Below, one piece after another: positions 7,600 through 15,736 of a stretch of DNA of 64,000 nt (the first letter of the stretch is position 1; every line of letters starts with the position of its first letter). A program made the translations under genes and the position numbers. The stretch spans positions 2,790,001 through 2,854,000 of the forward strand of contig JAKGSH010000010.1 in NCBI GenBank assembly GCA_021568835.1. Reading direction: 5' to 3'. Below the pieces are notes generated by a model. That model searched no databases. It was not told where the DNA came from and was given only the letters and a program-made list of their open reading frames with translations. Source of the DNA: Streptomyces sp. Tue 6430. Its GTDB lineage: Bacteria > Actinomycetota > Actinomycetes > Streptomycetales > Streptomycetaceae.

Positions 7600-8966
7600 A
7601 TGCCCGTACCCGTACCGCGGCAGAGAGCGATCCCGGCCGCGGAGTGTGGTCAGGCTCAGGCCGTGCCCGCAGCCGGTGGCACCACCCCGGAGGTGGACCC
7701 GCGCGCGGACGACCGGATGGACGACCGCAAGGAAGCGAAGGCCGGGAACGACGCCGCACCCGGCGACGGCGTCCCGCACGGAGCGGGCCCCGGCCACACC
7801 AACCTCACACTGCTGCTCATCGAGGACGACCCCACGGCCGCCCCGATCGTGCCCGACCTGCTCGACTCGGCCGGCAAGCCGATCCGGGTGCGCACCGCCC
7901 GCAACCTCACCGAGGCCGGACGGCTGCTCACCGACGACGTCCACTGCATCCTGCTGGACCTCGCCCTGCCGGCACCCGGCCGCGCCGCCGCCGACGACGA
8001 GCTGGCCGTGCTGCGGCACGTCCTGGAGCTGGCGCCCCGGCACGCCGTCCTCGCGCTCACCGCGTCCGGCGACGCCGAGCGCGGCGCGGAGGCGGTGCGC
8101 GTCGGCGCCCAGGACTACCTGTTCCGCGACGAGCTGGACGGGCGGCTGCTGAGCCGCGCCATCCGGTACGCCGTGGAACGGAAGCGGTCGGACTCCGCCG
8201 AGCGGCGGCTCGCCGAGGGCAGGCTGCGCGCGCAGGAGAACGCCCGTCTGGAGCGCGGCCTGCTGCCCACACCCCTGCTGGAGGGCTCCCCGCTGCGCTT
8301 CGCCGCCCGCTACCGCCCCGGCCGCTCCCGCGCGCTGCTGGGCGGCGACTTCTACGACACCGTCCGCACGCCGGACGGCACCGTCCACGCGATGATCGGC
8401 GACGTCTGCGGGCACGGCCCGGACGAGGCGGCGCTCGGCGTGGAGCTGCGGATCGCCTGGCGGGCGCTGACCCTGGCCGGACTGTGCGGCGACGAGCTGC
8501 TGAACACGCTGCAGCAGGTGCTGGAGCACGAGCGCGACGACGACGAGATCTTCGCGACGCTGTGCACGGTGGACATCGCGCCCGACGGCCGGCGCGCCGG
8601 CCTGTGCCTGGCCGGGCACCCGGCGCCGCTGATCGCCCGCCCGACCGGCCGGCCCGGCTGCTGCCGTACGACAACAACGGCCCGGCGCTCGGGCTGCTGC
8701 CGGGCGCCCGCTGGCCGCGCATGCAGGTCGAGCTGGGCGCGGAGTGGAGCCTGATGCTCTACACGGACGGGCTGATAGAGGGGCGCGTCGGCAACGGCCG
8801 GGAGCGGCTGGGCCAGGACGGCATGGTGGAGATGATCCGCCGCCAGCTCGCGGCGGGCCTGCGCGGCGAGGATCTGCTGCGGTCCGCGGTCAACGAGGTC
8901 CGCGACCTGAACGGCGGCGAGCTGACGGACGACGTGGCGGTGGTCCTGCTGGACCGGCTGCCTTGA
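7600..8966 (+). CDS. Response regulator-PP2C (SpoIIE-type) phosphatase, frameshift near 8650
   Basis: Serine/threonine phosphatase with an N-terminal receiver domain, a layout that in actinobacteria usually acts on anti-sigma-factor antagonists. Residues about 65-190 form the receiver: acidic pair in LLIEDDP, phospho-acceptor aspartate in LLDLALPA, and RDEL where a lysine is usual. A linker helix leads to the PP2C domain with metal-binding DFYD, GDVCGHG, LYTDGLIEGR and ELTDDVAVVLL. The reading frame breaks near 8645-8660. All C-terminal motifs are in the next frame, consistent with one missing base. ATG 7600 has AGGGAAGGA upstream. The tnpB island begins at its stop codon. Confidence 0.85.
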
Positions 8967-8972
8967 CTTGCA

Positions 8973-8992
8973 CCTCGGGCTGAAGCCCGAGG
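8973..8992 (-). repeat. Right-end hairpin of tnpB element, probable omega-RNA 3' stem
   Basis: Nine-bp arms (CCTCGGGCT / AGCCCGAGG) with a GA loop (TC on the minus strand), located 31-50 bp after the tnpB stop. In related elements this stem lies at the 3' end of the guide (omega) RNA scaffold and the sequence beyond the element end serves as guide. On the minus strand the stem is followed by GTGCAAGTCAA and then by the 3' end of the PP2C gene. Confidence 0.6.
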
Positions 8993-9022
8993 ATTCTGGT
9001 CTTCTCGATCGTTGCTGTGCCG

Positions 9023-10246
9023 CTACGCGGCACGGGGTTCGGTCGGGAATCCGTGGCTTCCTGTTTCTTCGCGCTGTGCCGGGACTGCTCCCGGTCTTAC
9101 CGGCGCTCCGCAGGCCGATACCGCCAGTCCGGCGGCCGTCTTCACGTTGATCGCGGCGTTGATGTCCCGGTCGTGGACGGTGCCGCAGGCGCTACAGGTC
9201 CGTTCCCGGACGTTGAGGGGTTTGGGCCCGTCCTTGACTCCGCAGGTGGAGCAGGTCCGGGAGGTCGGCTCGAAGCGGCCGATCTTGACCAGGGTGCGGC
9301 CGTACCGTTCCGCTTTGTACCCCAGCATGCTGATGAACGAGGCCCATCCGGCGTCGTGCACGGACTTGGCCGGCTTCGTGCGGGCCAATCCCGCCACCGA
9401 CAGATCCTCCACGGCGATCCCTTGGTTCTCGCAGATCAGCTTCGTGGAGAGCTGGTGGTGGAACTCACGGCGCGCGTCAGCGACTTGGGCGTGGGCGCGG
9501 GCGACGTTGAGGCGGGCCTCGGCCCGGTTCTTTGATCCCTTCTGCTTGCGGGACAGCTCGCGCTGGGTCTTCTTCAGCTTCTTCTCCGCACGCCGCAAAA
9601 AGCGTGGGGAGTCGATCTTCGTACCGTCGGAGAGGACCGCGAAGTGGGTCAGGCCGAGATCGATGCCGATGGTGCGGTCGGTGTCGGGCATCCGGGTCGC
9701 GTCGGCGGCGGGGTCGGTGTCGATGACGAAGGAGGCGAAGAATCCGCCGGCGGCGTCCTTGACGACGGTGACGGAGGTGGGGGTGGCGGGCAGGGTGCGG
9801 GACCATTTCACCTTCACCGCGCCGACCTTCGGCAGGGTCAGACGGCCACTGTCGGTGATGTTCCAGCGGGCGTTGGCGGTGAACCGGATCGACTGACGAG
9901 CGTCCTTGCGGGATTTGAACCGGGGCGGGCCGGTCCTGGGGCCCTTGCGCGTGCCCCTGAGGGAGGCGAAGAAGTTGCGGTACGCGGTCTCGGCGTCCCG
10001 CAGGGACTGCTGGAGGACGACGGCGGACACCTCACCCAGCCAGGACCGCTCCGGCCTCCGTTTCGCTTCCGTGATCAGGCATGTGGACAGCTGCCCGGCC
10101 GTCGGGAACGGCTGCCCGGCCTTACGGGCGTCCTCGCGGGTACGCACGGCGTCGTTGAACACGACGCGTGCGCACCCGAACGCCTTGGCCAGCGCGGCCT
10201 GCTGAGCGGCATCGGGGTACAACCTGAAGGCGTACCGGAGCTGCAT
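9023..10246 (-). CDS. tnpB: TnpB, complete RNA-guided nuclease, second element
   Basis: Complete 407-residue TnpB, different in sequence from the one at the left edge. Starting at ATG 10246 it opens MQLRYAFRLYPDAAQQ. RuvC motifs are all present: D in TIGIDLGLTHF, E in GIAVEDLSVAGL, and the last D in HDRDINAAINV. The zinc ribbon has two CxxC pairs (CSTCG and CSACG). The conserved FEPTSRTCSTCG and GWASFISMLGYKAERYG blocks are intact. It is therefore a plausible active nuclease. No tnpA accompanies it, and the IS1182-type element lies immediately upstream. Confidence 0.93.
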   Translation of the reverse strand: MQLRYAFRLYPDAAQQAALAKAFGCARVVFNDAVRTREDARKAGQPFPTAGQLSTCLITEAKRRPERSWLGEVSAVVLQQSLRDAETAYRNFFASLRGTRKGPRTGPPRFKSRKDARQSIRFTANARWNITDSGRLTLPKVGAVKVKWSRTLPATPTSVTVVKDAAGGFFASFVIDTDPAADATRMPDTDRTIGIDLGLTHFAVLSDGTKIDSPRFLRRAEKKLKKTQRELSRKQKGSKNRAEARLNVARAHAQVADARREFHHQLSTKLICENQGIAVEDLSVAGLARTKPAKSVHDAGWASFISMLGYKAERYGRTLVKIGRFEPTSRTCSTCGVKDGPKPLNVRERTCSACGTVHDRDINAAINVKTAAGLAVSACGAPVRPGAVPAQREETGSHGFPTEPRAA

Positions 10247-10385
10247 GACGATCACACTAGGCAAGTCGAACCCACGTCGTCACCGGGAACATGTGGACGA
10301 TCCGTCACCGTCACGAAGCGGGGTCCGGCTCCGCCGGAACGAGACCGCGACGCTCCGCGTCGCAGTCACGAGATTCGCTTCACCA

Positions 10386-10425
10386 CCGGCCTTCAGGACT
10401 CTGCTGGGGAAGGCGTGATTCGAGC
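10386..10425 (+). repeat. IS1182-type left terminal inverted repeat
   Basis: Begins CCGGCCTTCAGGACTCTGCT and matches the reverse complement of 12143-12182 at 38 of 40 positions. Confidence 0.9.
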
Positions 10426-10427
10426 TG

Positions 10428-12053
10428 TCAGGCCGCGAGCACGAGGGCTTCGAGGCGGGAGGTGCGGGTGCCGCCGAGTGGGGTGCCGGTCAGCCATCGG
10501 TCGATGCGGATGATGTTGAGTGCGGTGGCGGCGAAGACGTGGCCGAGGCGGGTGGTGGGCGGGTTGCGGTAGCGGGTGCGGCGCAGGCCGGTGACGCGTA
10601 CGGCCTGGGAGATCGTGCCTTCGACGCCGGCCCGGACCTTGTAGCGGTCCTTCCACTCGTCGGTCTCCTGGGCCTGGCGGACGGCTTCGAGGGCCTCGTA
10701 CCGCTCACGCGGCAGGAGGGTGATGCCCCTGCCCCGGCGGCCGGACGGGGGCTTGGTGCACGACGTCTGCTTCGGGCAGGGGCGGCAGTGCTCGGCGGAG
10801 AAGAACACCTTGAGGACCGGAGTGCCGTTGCGGTGGTGTTTCTGTTCCCACCACTCGAGACTTCGGTGCCCGCCTGGACAGATGGCGCTCTCGTTGTCCC
10901 AGTCGATGGTGAAGCCGGCGCGGGAGAAGCCCTGATCCTCTCGGGACGGGCGGCTGCTGTCGTGCGGGGCCGGGCCGGGCAGTTCCATACCCTGCTCGGT
11001 CGCGGACAGGAACAGGGCAGCAGTCGTGCAACCGGCATCCACGACATGCACGTCCGGCAGCAACTCCCTTTCCGCAAGCGACTGGTGGACCGGTTCGGTC
11101 ATCTCCGTGTCGGCCGCCACGGCATCGGCGGTGGCCACCTGCGTGATCACGTGCGGCGCATCCGGCTCACAGGTCTCCGTCAGACGCGCCTTGTAACCGG
11201 TCCAGCCCGAGCCACGCTTGATCCCGTACCGGGCACCGGTGTCATAGGGCGAGCACAACCGGTGATGAACCGGCGGGAGATCCTTGCCCTCCCGCCGGCG
11301 CACCCCCCTCTCGTCACGGTGGTACTGCTGGGCCCAGGAGACCCGCAGGACCTGCACCGCCTCGATCTCGCGCAGCCAGCCCGGAGCCGCGGGGGCGTAG
11401 ACCGCTTCCAGCAGGAAGAACCCGTCTCGTCCGACCTGCCCCAACCACCGTTCACGGACCTCTTCGCCCCTGGGGAAGCGGTAGTCGTCCACGCGCGGCC
11501 CGTAACGCTCGGCCCACTCGGTTGTGACCAGGCCGGACAGCCATGCCGGGGCCGCGACCGCCAGTGCCTCCAGTGCGGCCCGCAGCGTCTCGCCGACGAA
11601 CTCCATCCTGTTCAGTGTCCGCACCGCCGCCAGCACATGCGTGGAATCGGTCCGCTGCCGACCACCGGCCTTCAGCAGACCCAGCCCGCGCAGACGTTCC
11701 AGCACCAGCTCCAGCGTCGTCTGTTCCAGTCCGTGCTCAATGAGACGGGAACGGAACAGGCTCAGCACGGAGGCTTCGAACCCGGGATCGTCCAGCTCCA
11801 GGCCGAGCAGAAACTTCCAGTCCATCCGGGCCCGCACCTGGTCAGCGGCCTGCCGATCAGTCAGCCCCTCCGCGTACTGCAACACCGACACCAAAGCCAA
11901 CGCCCCCGGCGAGACAGCCGGACGTCCCCGGACGGCAAACGCCCCGGCGAACGCCTCGTCCTCAAACAGCGGACCCCACGCCTCCCGGATCCGCACCGCC
12001 ATCGTCCCCTTCGGGAACGCTGCCCGCACCACCCGGGCCGTAAGCTCCGGCAC
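10428..12053 (-). CDS. IS1182 family DDE transposase
   Basis: DDE transposase of about 541 residues. It has the N-terminal IS1182 region (AFAVRGRPAVSPGALALVSVLQYAEGLTDRQAADQVR), then a catalytic core with D in GGRQRTDSTHVLAAV and HVVDAGCTT. The zinc-like cysteine cluster typical of the family (HCRPCPKQTSC) follows, and the acidic residue in the C-terminal block VRAGVEGTISQAVR. The family usually begins about 30 residues before the AFAVRGRP block, so GTG 12053 is preferred over the longest frame start at 12116. No stop or frameshift is seen. The gene ends three bases inside the left inverted repeat boundary. Confidence 0.9.
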   Translation of the reverse strand: MPELTARVVRAAFPKGTMAVRIREAWGPLFEDEAFAGAFAVRGRPAVSPGALALVSVLQYAEGLTDRQAADQVRARMDWKFLLGLELDDPGFEASVLSLFRSRLIEHGLEQTTLELVLERLRGLGLLKAGGRQRTDSTHVLAAVRTLNRMEFVGETLRAALEALAVAAPAWLSGLVTTEWAERYGPRVDDYRFPRGEEVRERWLGQVGRDGFFLLEAVYAPAAPGWLREIEAVQVLRVSWAQQYHRDERGVRRREGKDLPPVHHRLCSPYDTGARYGIKRGSGWTGYKARLTETCEPDAPHVITQVATADAVAADTEMTEPVHQSLAERELLPDVHVVDAGCTTAALFLSATEQGMELPGPAPHDSSRPSREDQGFSRAGFTIDWDNESAICPGGHRSLEWWEQKHHRNGTPVLKVFFSAEHCRPCPKQTSCTKPPSGRRGRGITLLPRERYEALEAVRQAQETDEWKDRYKVRAGVEGTISQAVRVTGLRRTRYRNPPTTRLGHVFAATALNIIRIDRWLTGTPLGGTRTSRLEALVLAA

Positions 12054-12142
12054 CCCATGACCAGCCCGTGGTTCCAGCGACCTCTCTCTCGGCCCTCCCG
12101 CCCCCGACCACAACAATCGTGGAGGACCAACGACCCAGCCCT

Positions 12143-12182
12143 GCTCGAATCACGCATTCCTCAGCAGAGTCCTGAAGGCCGG
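12143..12182 (-). repeat. IS1182-type right terminal inverted repeat
   Basis: Ends GAGTCCTGAAGGCCGG and pairs with the left repeat at 10386-10425. Confidence 0.9.
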
Positions 12183-12348
12183 AACACTGCGAATGATGTC
12201 CGGTAGCGCAGCCGGCCCTCACGGCGGGCGCGCACGGCAAGCGCGCACGGCCGACGCGCACAGCGGTCGCTCACGGCGGTCGCTCACGGCGGGTTCCTGC
12301 GGCAGGCACTCACGGCGAGCTCTTGCGGCAGGTGGCCGACGGGGCCGC

Positions 12349-12717
12349 CTAGCGTCCGCCGTTGTACGGCCCGTACGGTCCGTCGCTGCTGGAGCCGCCG
12401 CCCCGGTGGCTGCGGCCGCCGCCCGGCAGGGAGCGCAGGGCGGGCCGGACGTCGACCATGTACACGATGGTCGCGATCAGGCCCATGATCGGCAGGAACG
12501 ACAGGATGGAAAAGATCAGGTTCACCACGAAGGCGAGCCCGAGGATGATCATCCAGAACGGCTTGGTCTGCTTGTCGGCGGCCCGGTAACCGTCCTCGCG
12601 GCGGATCGCCGCGTCGAACAGGGCGAAGCCGCTGAACACGATCAGGGCCAGGCTCAGCAAAGACATGAACCCGGCGAAACCTTGCATCAGCACTACGTCC
12701 ACCACCCGACTCGGCAC
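12349..12717 (-). CDS. DUF2516 family membrane protein
   Basis: Small membrane protein of 122 residues, or about 114 if it starts at the GTG just before LMQGF. Two or three hydrophobic segments are visible: residues about 10-35, 52-80 and part of 75-90. A polar glycine- and serine-rich tail ends in GPYGPYNGGR. The sequence around KQTKPFWMIILGLAFVVNLIF is typical of the conserved actinobacterial DUF2516 family, whose role is not known. It lies downstream of the HbhA-like gene on the same strand with about 137 bp between them. The GTG at 12717 has AAGGA 11 bases upstream. Confidence 0.8.
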   Translation of the reverse strand: MPSRVVDVVLMQGFAGFMSLLSLALIVFSGFALFDAAIRREDGYRAADKQTKPFWMIILGLAFVVNLIFSILSFLPIMGLIATIVYMVDVRPALRSLPGGGRSHRGGGSSSDGPYGPYNGGR

Positions 12718-12854
12718 GACATCGCTCGTCCTTACGCGGTCACCGTACCCGCAACCGCGCTCGCGCTACCCGGACAACGGGCCGGGCACTCCCCGAGTGC
12801 CCGGCCCGTCACCGTTTCCGTTCCCCTGTCCGCGCCGCGTGCCGGCCGCCGGTC

Positions 12855-13532
12855 TCACCTGGCCGGGGGCGTCGTCTTCTTCGCGGTGGTCTTGCGGGCG
12901 GCCGGGGCCTTCTTGGCAGGGGCCTTCCTCGCCGCGGCGTCCACGTCGGCCATGGCGGCCGCGGCGGGCTTCGGCTCGTCCTTGACCGCGACCGGCCCGG
13001 ACTTCGGCTCGGTCACCGGCTCGTTCCGGCCCTCGACCACGATGGCCAGTTCCTCGATGTCCTCGGCGGCCTCGCCGCGCCAGGTCCGTACGGCCTGCTC
13101 GCCGTGCTCGGCGACCTTCTCGTAGGTCTCCCGGGCCTTGACGGCGTACTCGGCGGCGACGCCGACGCCGCGCAGCGCGATGTCCTGGGCGGACTCGCCG
13201 AGCTTCTTCAGGTCGGCGTCGAGCGTGGTGCCGAGCTTCTTGAGGTCGCCGTCGAGGGAGGAGATGAACTCGGTGACCTTCGTCTGGAGGGTCTCCTGCG
13301 CCTCCTTCGCCTTGGCGCCGGCCTCCTTGGCGCGGGCGGCGGCCCGCTCCTGGACGACCTTGGGGTCGGTGTTGCGGACCGCCTCGAAGCGGGCGGGCGC
13401 CTCGGTGCGCAGCTGCTCCACCAGGCCCGGGACCTTCTTCGCCTGCTTGAGGGCCAGGTCGGCGGTGCCGGCGGCGAAGTAGAACGGAGTGGGGTCGCTG
13501 AGGGTCTTGCGCAGGTCGTCGTTGATGGCCAT
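12855..13532 (-). CDS. HbhA-like heparin-binding hemagglutinin homologue
   Basis: Protein of 225 residues resembling mycobacterial HbhA. The start MAINDDLRKTLSDPTPFYFAAGTADLA is typical. It is followed by a long alpha-helical, Glu/Lys/Ala-rich coiled coil (about 40-160) and a Lys/Ala/Pro-rich C-terminus with AKKAP and TAKKT repeats. In mycobacteria such tails bind sulfated glycans; in Streptomyces the role is unclear and a lipid- or wall-associated structural function is possible. ATG 13532 is preceded by GGGAGGA. The XRE regulator gene lies 90 bp upstream on the same strand and may be co-transcribed. Confidence 0.85.
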   Translation of the reverse strand: MAINDDLRKTLSDPTPFYFAAGTADLALKQAKKVPGLVEQLRTEAPARFEAVRNTDPKVVQERAAARAKEAGAKAKEAQETLQTKVTEFISSLDGDLKKLGTTLDADLKKLGESAQDIALRGVGVAAEYAVKARETYEKVAEHGEQAVRTWRGEAAEDIEELAIVVEGRNEPVTEPKSGPVAVKDEPKPAAAAMADVDAAARKAPAKKAPAARKTTAKKTTPPAR

Positions 13533-13621
13533 GGTGATGGTCCTCCCGTATTCGCGTGCGTCGCGTTCGTCGATGTCGGTTGGTGCGGGTCCGCAGTCGG
13601 GCGGCCGGTCCCCTGGACCGG

Positions 13622-14077
13622 TCAACCGGCCGTCTGCTGCGGATCGGCGTCGGTGCCGCCGACCGTGCGGGTGCTGCCTGGTACGGCGCCCTCACCGTGC
13701 TGGGCGTCCACCGTGCCGTCGCCGCCCGCGAACCCGTTCTCCTTGCGGAAGGACTCGTAGATCTGCAGCAGCACCTGTTTCTGCTGCCCGGTCAGCGTGG
13801 GATCGGCGAGGACGACGGCCCGCGTCTCGACGTCGTCCCGGTCGCGCTCGGCATCGAGGATGCCGGCCCGGACGTACAACGTCTCGGCGGAGATCCGCAG
13901 CGCCTTGGCGACCTGCTGCAACACCTCCGCGCTCGGCTTGCGCAGCCCGCGCTCGATCTGGCTCAGGTACGGATTGGACACCCCGGCGGCGTCGGCGAGC
14001 TGCCGCAGCGAGAGCTGGGCGTTTCGCCGCTGCTCGCGCAGGTACTCACCGAGATTGCCGACGTTGAGCGATGCCAT
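13622..14077 (-). CDS. XRE family transcriptional regulator
   Basis: Regulator of 151 residues. The N-terminal helix-turn-helix (LREQRRNAQLSLRQLADAAGVSNPYLSQIERGLRKPS, residues about 13-50) is classical Cro/CI type. A helical middle section and an acidic, disordered tail follow. ATG 14077 has GTGGAGG just upstream; the longer frame from 14155 would read through the operator. Immediately upstream is a perfect palindrome (14108-14127), a probable autoregulatory operator. Same strand and order as the HbhA-like gene, so it may control that gene. Confidence 0.88.
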   Translation of the reverse strand: MASLNVGNLGEYLREQRRNAQLSLRQLADAAGVSNPYLSQIERGLRKPSAEVLQQVAKALRISAETLYVRAGILDAERDRDDVETRAVVLADPTLTGQQKQVLLQIYESFRKENGFAGGDGTVDAQHGEGAVPGSTRTVGGTDADPQQTAG

Positions 14078-14107
14078 GCCTCCACAGTGCCCCACCTTCG
14101 CTAACAA

Positions 14108-14127
14108 TTGCAAGCACTCGCTTGCAA
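14108..14127. promoter_or_regulatory. Probable operator: TTGCAAGC-N4-GCTTGCAA
   Basis: Perfect inverted repeat with 8-bp arms and ACTC spacer, 31 bp before the XRE start codon. It is AT-richer than its surroundings and has the size expected for a dimeric Cro/CI-type protein. Confidence 0.65.
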
Positions 14128-14247
14128 AAGTGCGCCACGCCACGCCGGAGACCACCCGATCCGCGCAACGGCCGTACGGCCCCGGTCGACGGGCCCTGCC
14201 GGCGTGAGCGGTCCGGCCGTTGTCAGTGGGCCGCGCAAGGATGGGGC

Positions 14248-15090
14248 ATGCGCACCGATGACTGGCACCTCACCGAAGACGTCGACGAATTCCTCGCCCG
14301 CGCCGGAGAGTTCCTGCGCTCGCGCCCCGCCCTGCACACCACGCCACTGTCGGTGACCGAGAAGCTGCGGACGCAGCCCACCGAAGGCGTCGTGTTCGGT
14401 GCGCTGGAGCGGGCGGGCGAGGTCGAGGCGACCTTCTACCGCTTCCCGGCCCGCGGTCTGAGCATCACCTCCCTCACTCCCGGGCAGGCGGACACGCTCG
14501 CCGCCCTCCTGATCACCCTCGGGCACTCCCTCCCGTGGGTCACCGCGGACGACGGCACCGCCGCGGCGTTCGCCGAGGCCTGGCGGCGGCGCACGGGTGC
14601 GACGCCGACGGTCCGGGTGCGGATCCGCCTCCACCGCCTCGGCACGCTCACCCCGCCGGAGCCCGCTCCGGCGGGCCGGGGCCGGCCCGTGGGCGAGCGC
14701 GACCACGAGCACCTCATGCGCTGGTGCCGCGAGTTCGCCGCGGACGTGGCGGAGGACGTCACCATCGACGCCGGCACCTGGGCCGGCACCCGCTTCGCCG
14801 AGAAGCACTACACCTTCTGGGAGACGCCGGACGGCACGCCCGTCTCCATGGCGGGCGCGAACCCGATGGTCGGCGGCCAGGTCCGGGTGGACCCCGTCTA
14901 CACCCCCGCCCACCTGCGCGGCCGGGGCTACGCGGGCGCCGTGACGGCCGAGGTCAGCCGTGCCGCGCTCGCCGCGGGCGCCGAGGAGGTGGTGCTGTAC
15001 ACGAACGCGGCCAACCCCACCAGCAACGCCCTCTACCGGCGCCTGGGTTACGTCCCGGTCACCGACTTCACGGTGTACGACTTCTCCTGA
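14248..15090 (+). CDS. GNAT family N-acetyltransferase
   Basis: Acetyltransferase of 280 residues. The C-terminal half carries the GNAT acetyl-CoA motif (VDPVYTPAHLRGRGYAGAVTAEVSRAAL, with Q/R-x-x-G-x-G/A form) and the family ending NPTSNALYRRLGYVPVTDFTVYDF. The N-terminal half is an additional domain common in actinobacterial members. Its substrate cannot be told. The 3' end overlaps that of the disrupted HAD gene (stop at 15068) on the other strand. Confidence 0.85.
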   Translation: MRTDDWHLTEDVDEFLARAGEFLRSRPALHTTPLSVTEKLRTQPTEGVVFGALERAGEVEATFYRFPARGLSITSLTPGQADTLAALLITLGHSLPWVTADDGTAAAFAEAWRRRTGATPTVRVRIRLHRLGTLTPPEPAPAGRGRPVGERDHEHLMRWCREFAADVAEDVTIDAGTWAGTRFAEKHYTFWETPDGTPVSMAGANPMVGGQVRVDPVYTPAHLRGRGYAGAVTAEVSRAALAAGAEEVVLYTNAANPTSNALYRRLGYVPVTDFTVYDFS

Positions 15091-15715
15091 CCGGTGTCCG
15101 CGACAGCCAGGCCGCCACCGCCTCGAAGTCGCCCTTCACCAGGCCCCGTTCAGGGGCCACCCGGTACAACAGCGCGGGAGCGGGCCGGCAGGCGTCGACG
15201 TACTCCCGGTCGGCCGGGGTGATCTCGTCGTCGAGCCACACGAAGGGACGCCCCGCCGCCCGGGACAGCAGGGGCCGCGTCTTCCAGTGGAGGCCGGGCA
15301 GGGGCGGCTCCTCGGACAGGTCCGCCACCGGCAACGGCGGCAGTCCGAGCCGCGGGCCGAGGACCGTGTTCGCGTCCTCGCCCCAGGTCGTGGCCCACAC
15401 CAGGTCGCAGCCGAGGGCCGGGAGCGCGGGGCCGAGGGCCGGGTCTAGGGTCTTTCGTTTGGGTCAGGCCGGATCAGGGAGCGGGGTCCGGTGCCGTGCC
15501 TCGCAAGGCGGAGAAGGGCGCCATGGCGGAGCCATGGCAACCGACGACAACGCGGCGAGGGGCGGTGCCGGACCCCGCGAGCCCGGGCTGACCCAAACGA
15601 GAGGCCCTGGGCGGGAGAGAAGGGGGTGGTGGGGCGCGGGCCGCCCGTACCGCGGGTACGGGCCGGGGCCGCCGAAGGGGATCAGCGGGCCGTCCACGTC
15701 GAGGAAGAGCAGCAT
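15068..15715 (-). pseudogene. HAD-like phosphatase gene interrupted by a MITE
   Basis: The N-terminal piece starts at 15715 with MLLFLDVDGPLIPFGGPGPYP (HAD motif I, DxDG). The C-terminal piece reads LVWATTWGEDANTVLGPRLGLP and ends with WLDDEITPADREYV (motif IV-like DD). Between them lies a 162-bp palindromic element (15447-15608). Its length is divisible by three, so both halves share a frame, but it brings an in-frame TGA at 15464-15466. Removing the element restores a continuous protein of about 160 residues. It lies 21 bp downstream of the HelD-type helicase gene on the same strand. Confidence 0.82.
15447..15608. mobile_element. MITE-like palindromic element, about 162 bp
   Basis: Non-coding element whose ends AGGGTCTTTCGTTTGGGTCA and the reverse complement of TGACCCAAACGAGAGGCCCT form imperfect terminal inverted repeats, continuing inward as GGGGTCCGG / CCGGACCCC. 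A short inner palindrome (GCCATGGCGGAGCCATGGC) lies near the middle. I recall very similar elements dispersed in Streptomyces genomes. It would need a transposase in trans. Target duplication is not clear. Confidence 0.75.
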
Positions 15716-15736
15716 CGCAGGCCAGGATCCCTCGCC

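Larger units (their letters stand above)
8967..10385 (-). mobile_element. IS200/IS605-group element carrying tnpB only
   Basis: Region from the stop codon of the PP2C gene to the left end of the IS1182-type element. It holds one complete tnpB, a right-end hairpin at 8973-8992, and small hairpins beyond the tnpB start (GCGACGC TCC GCGTCGC near 10350) that may mark the other end. No tnpA is present, so mobility would need a transposase in trans, for instance the one at 925-1353. Ends are inferred, not proven. Confidence 0.6.
10386..12182 (-). mobile_element. IS1182-type insertion sequence
   Basis: About 1.8 kb bounded by 40-bp terminal inverted repeats at 10386-10425 and 12143-12182 that differ at two positions. 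It contains one transposase gene filling most of its length. No clear target duplication is visible in the flanking bases. Confidence 0.88.
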
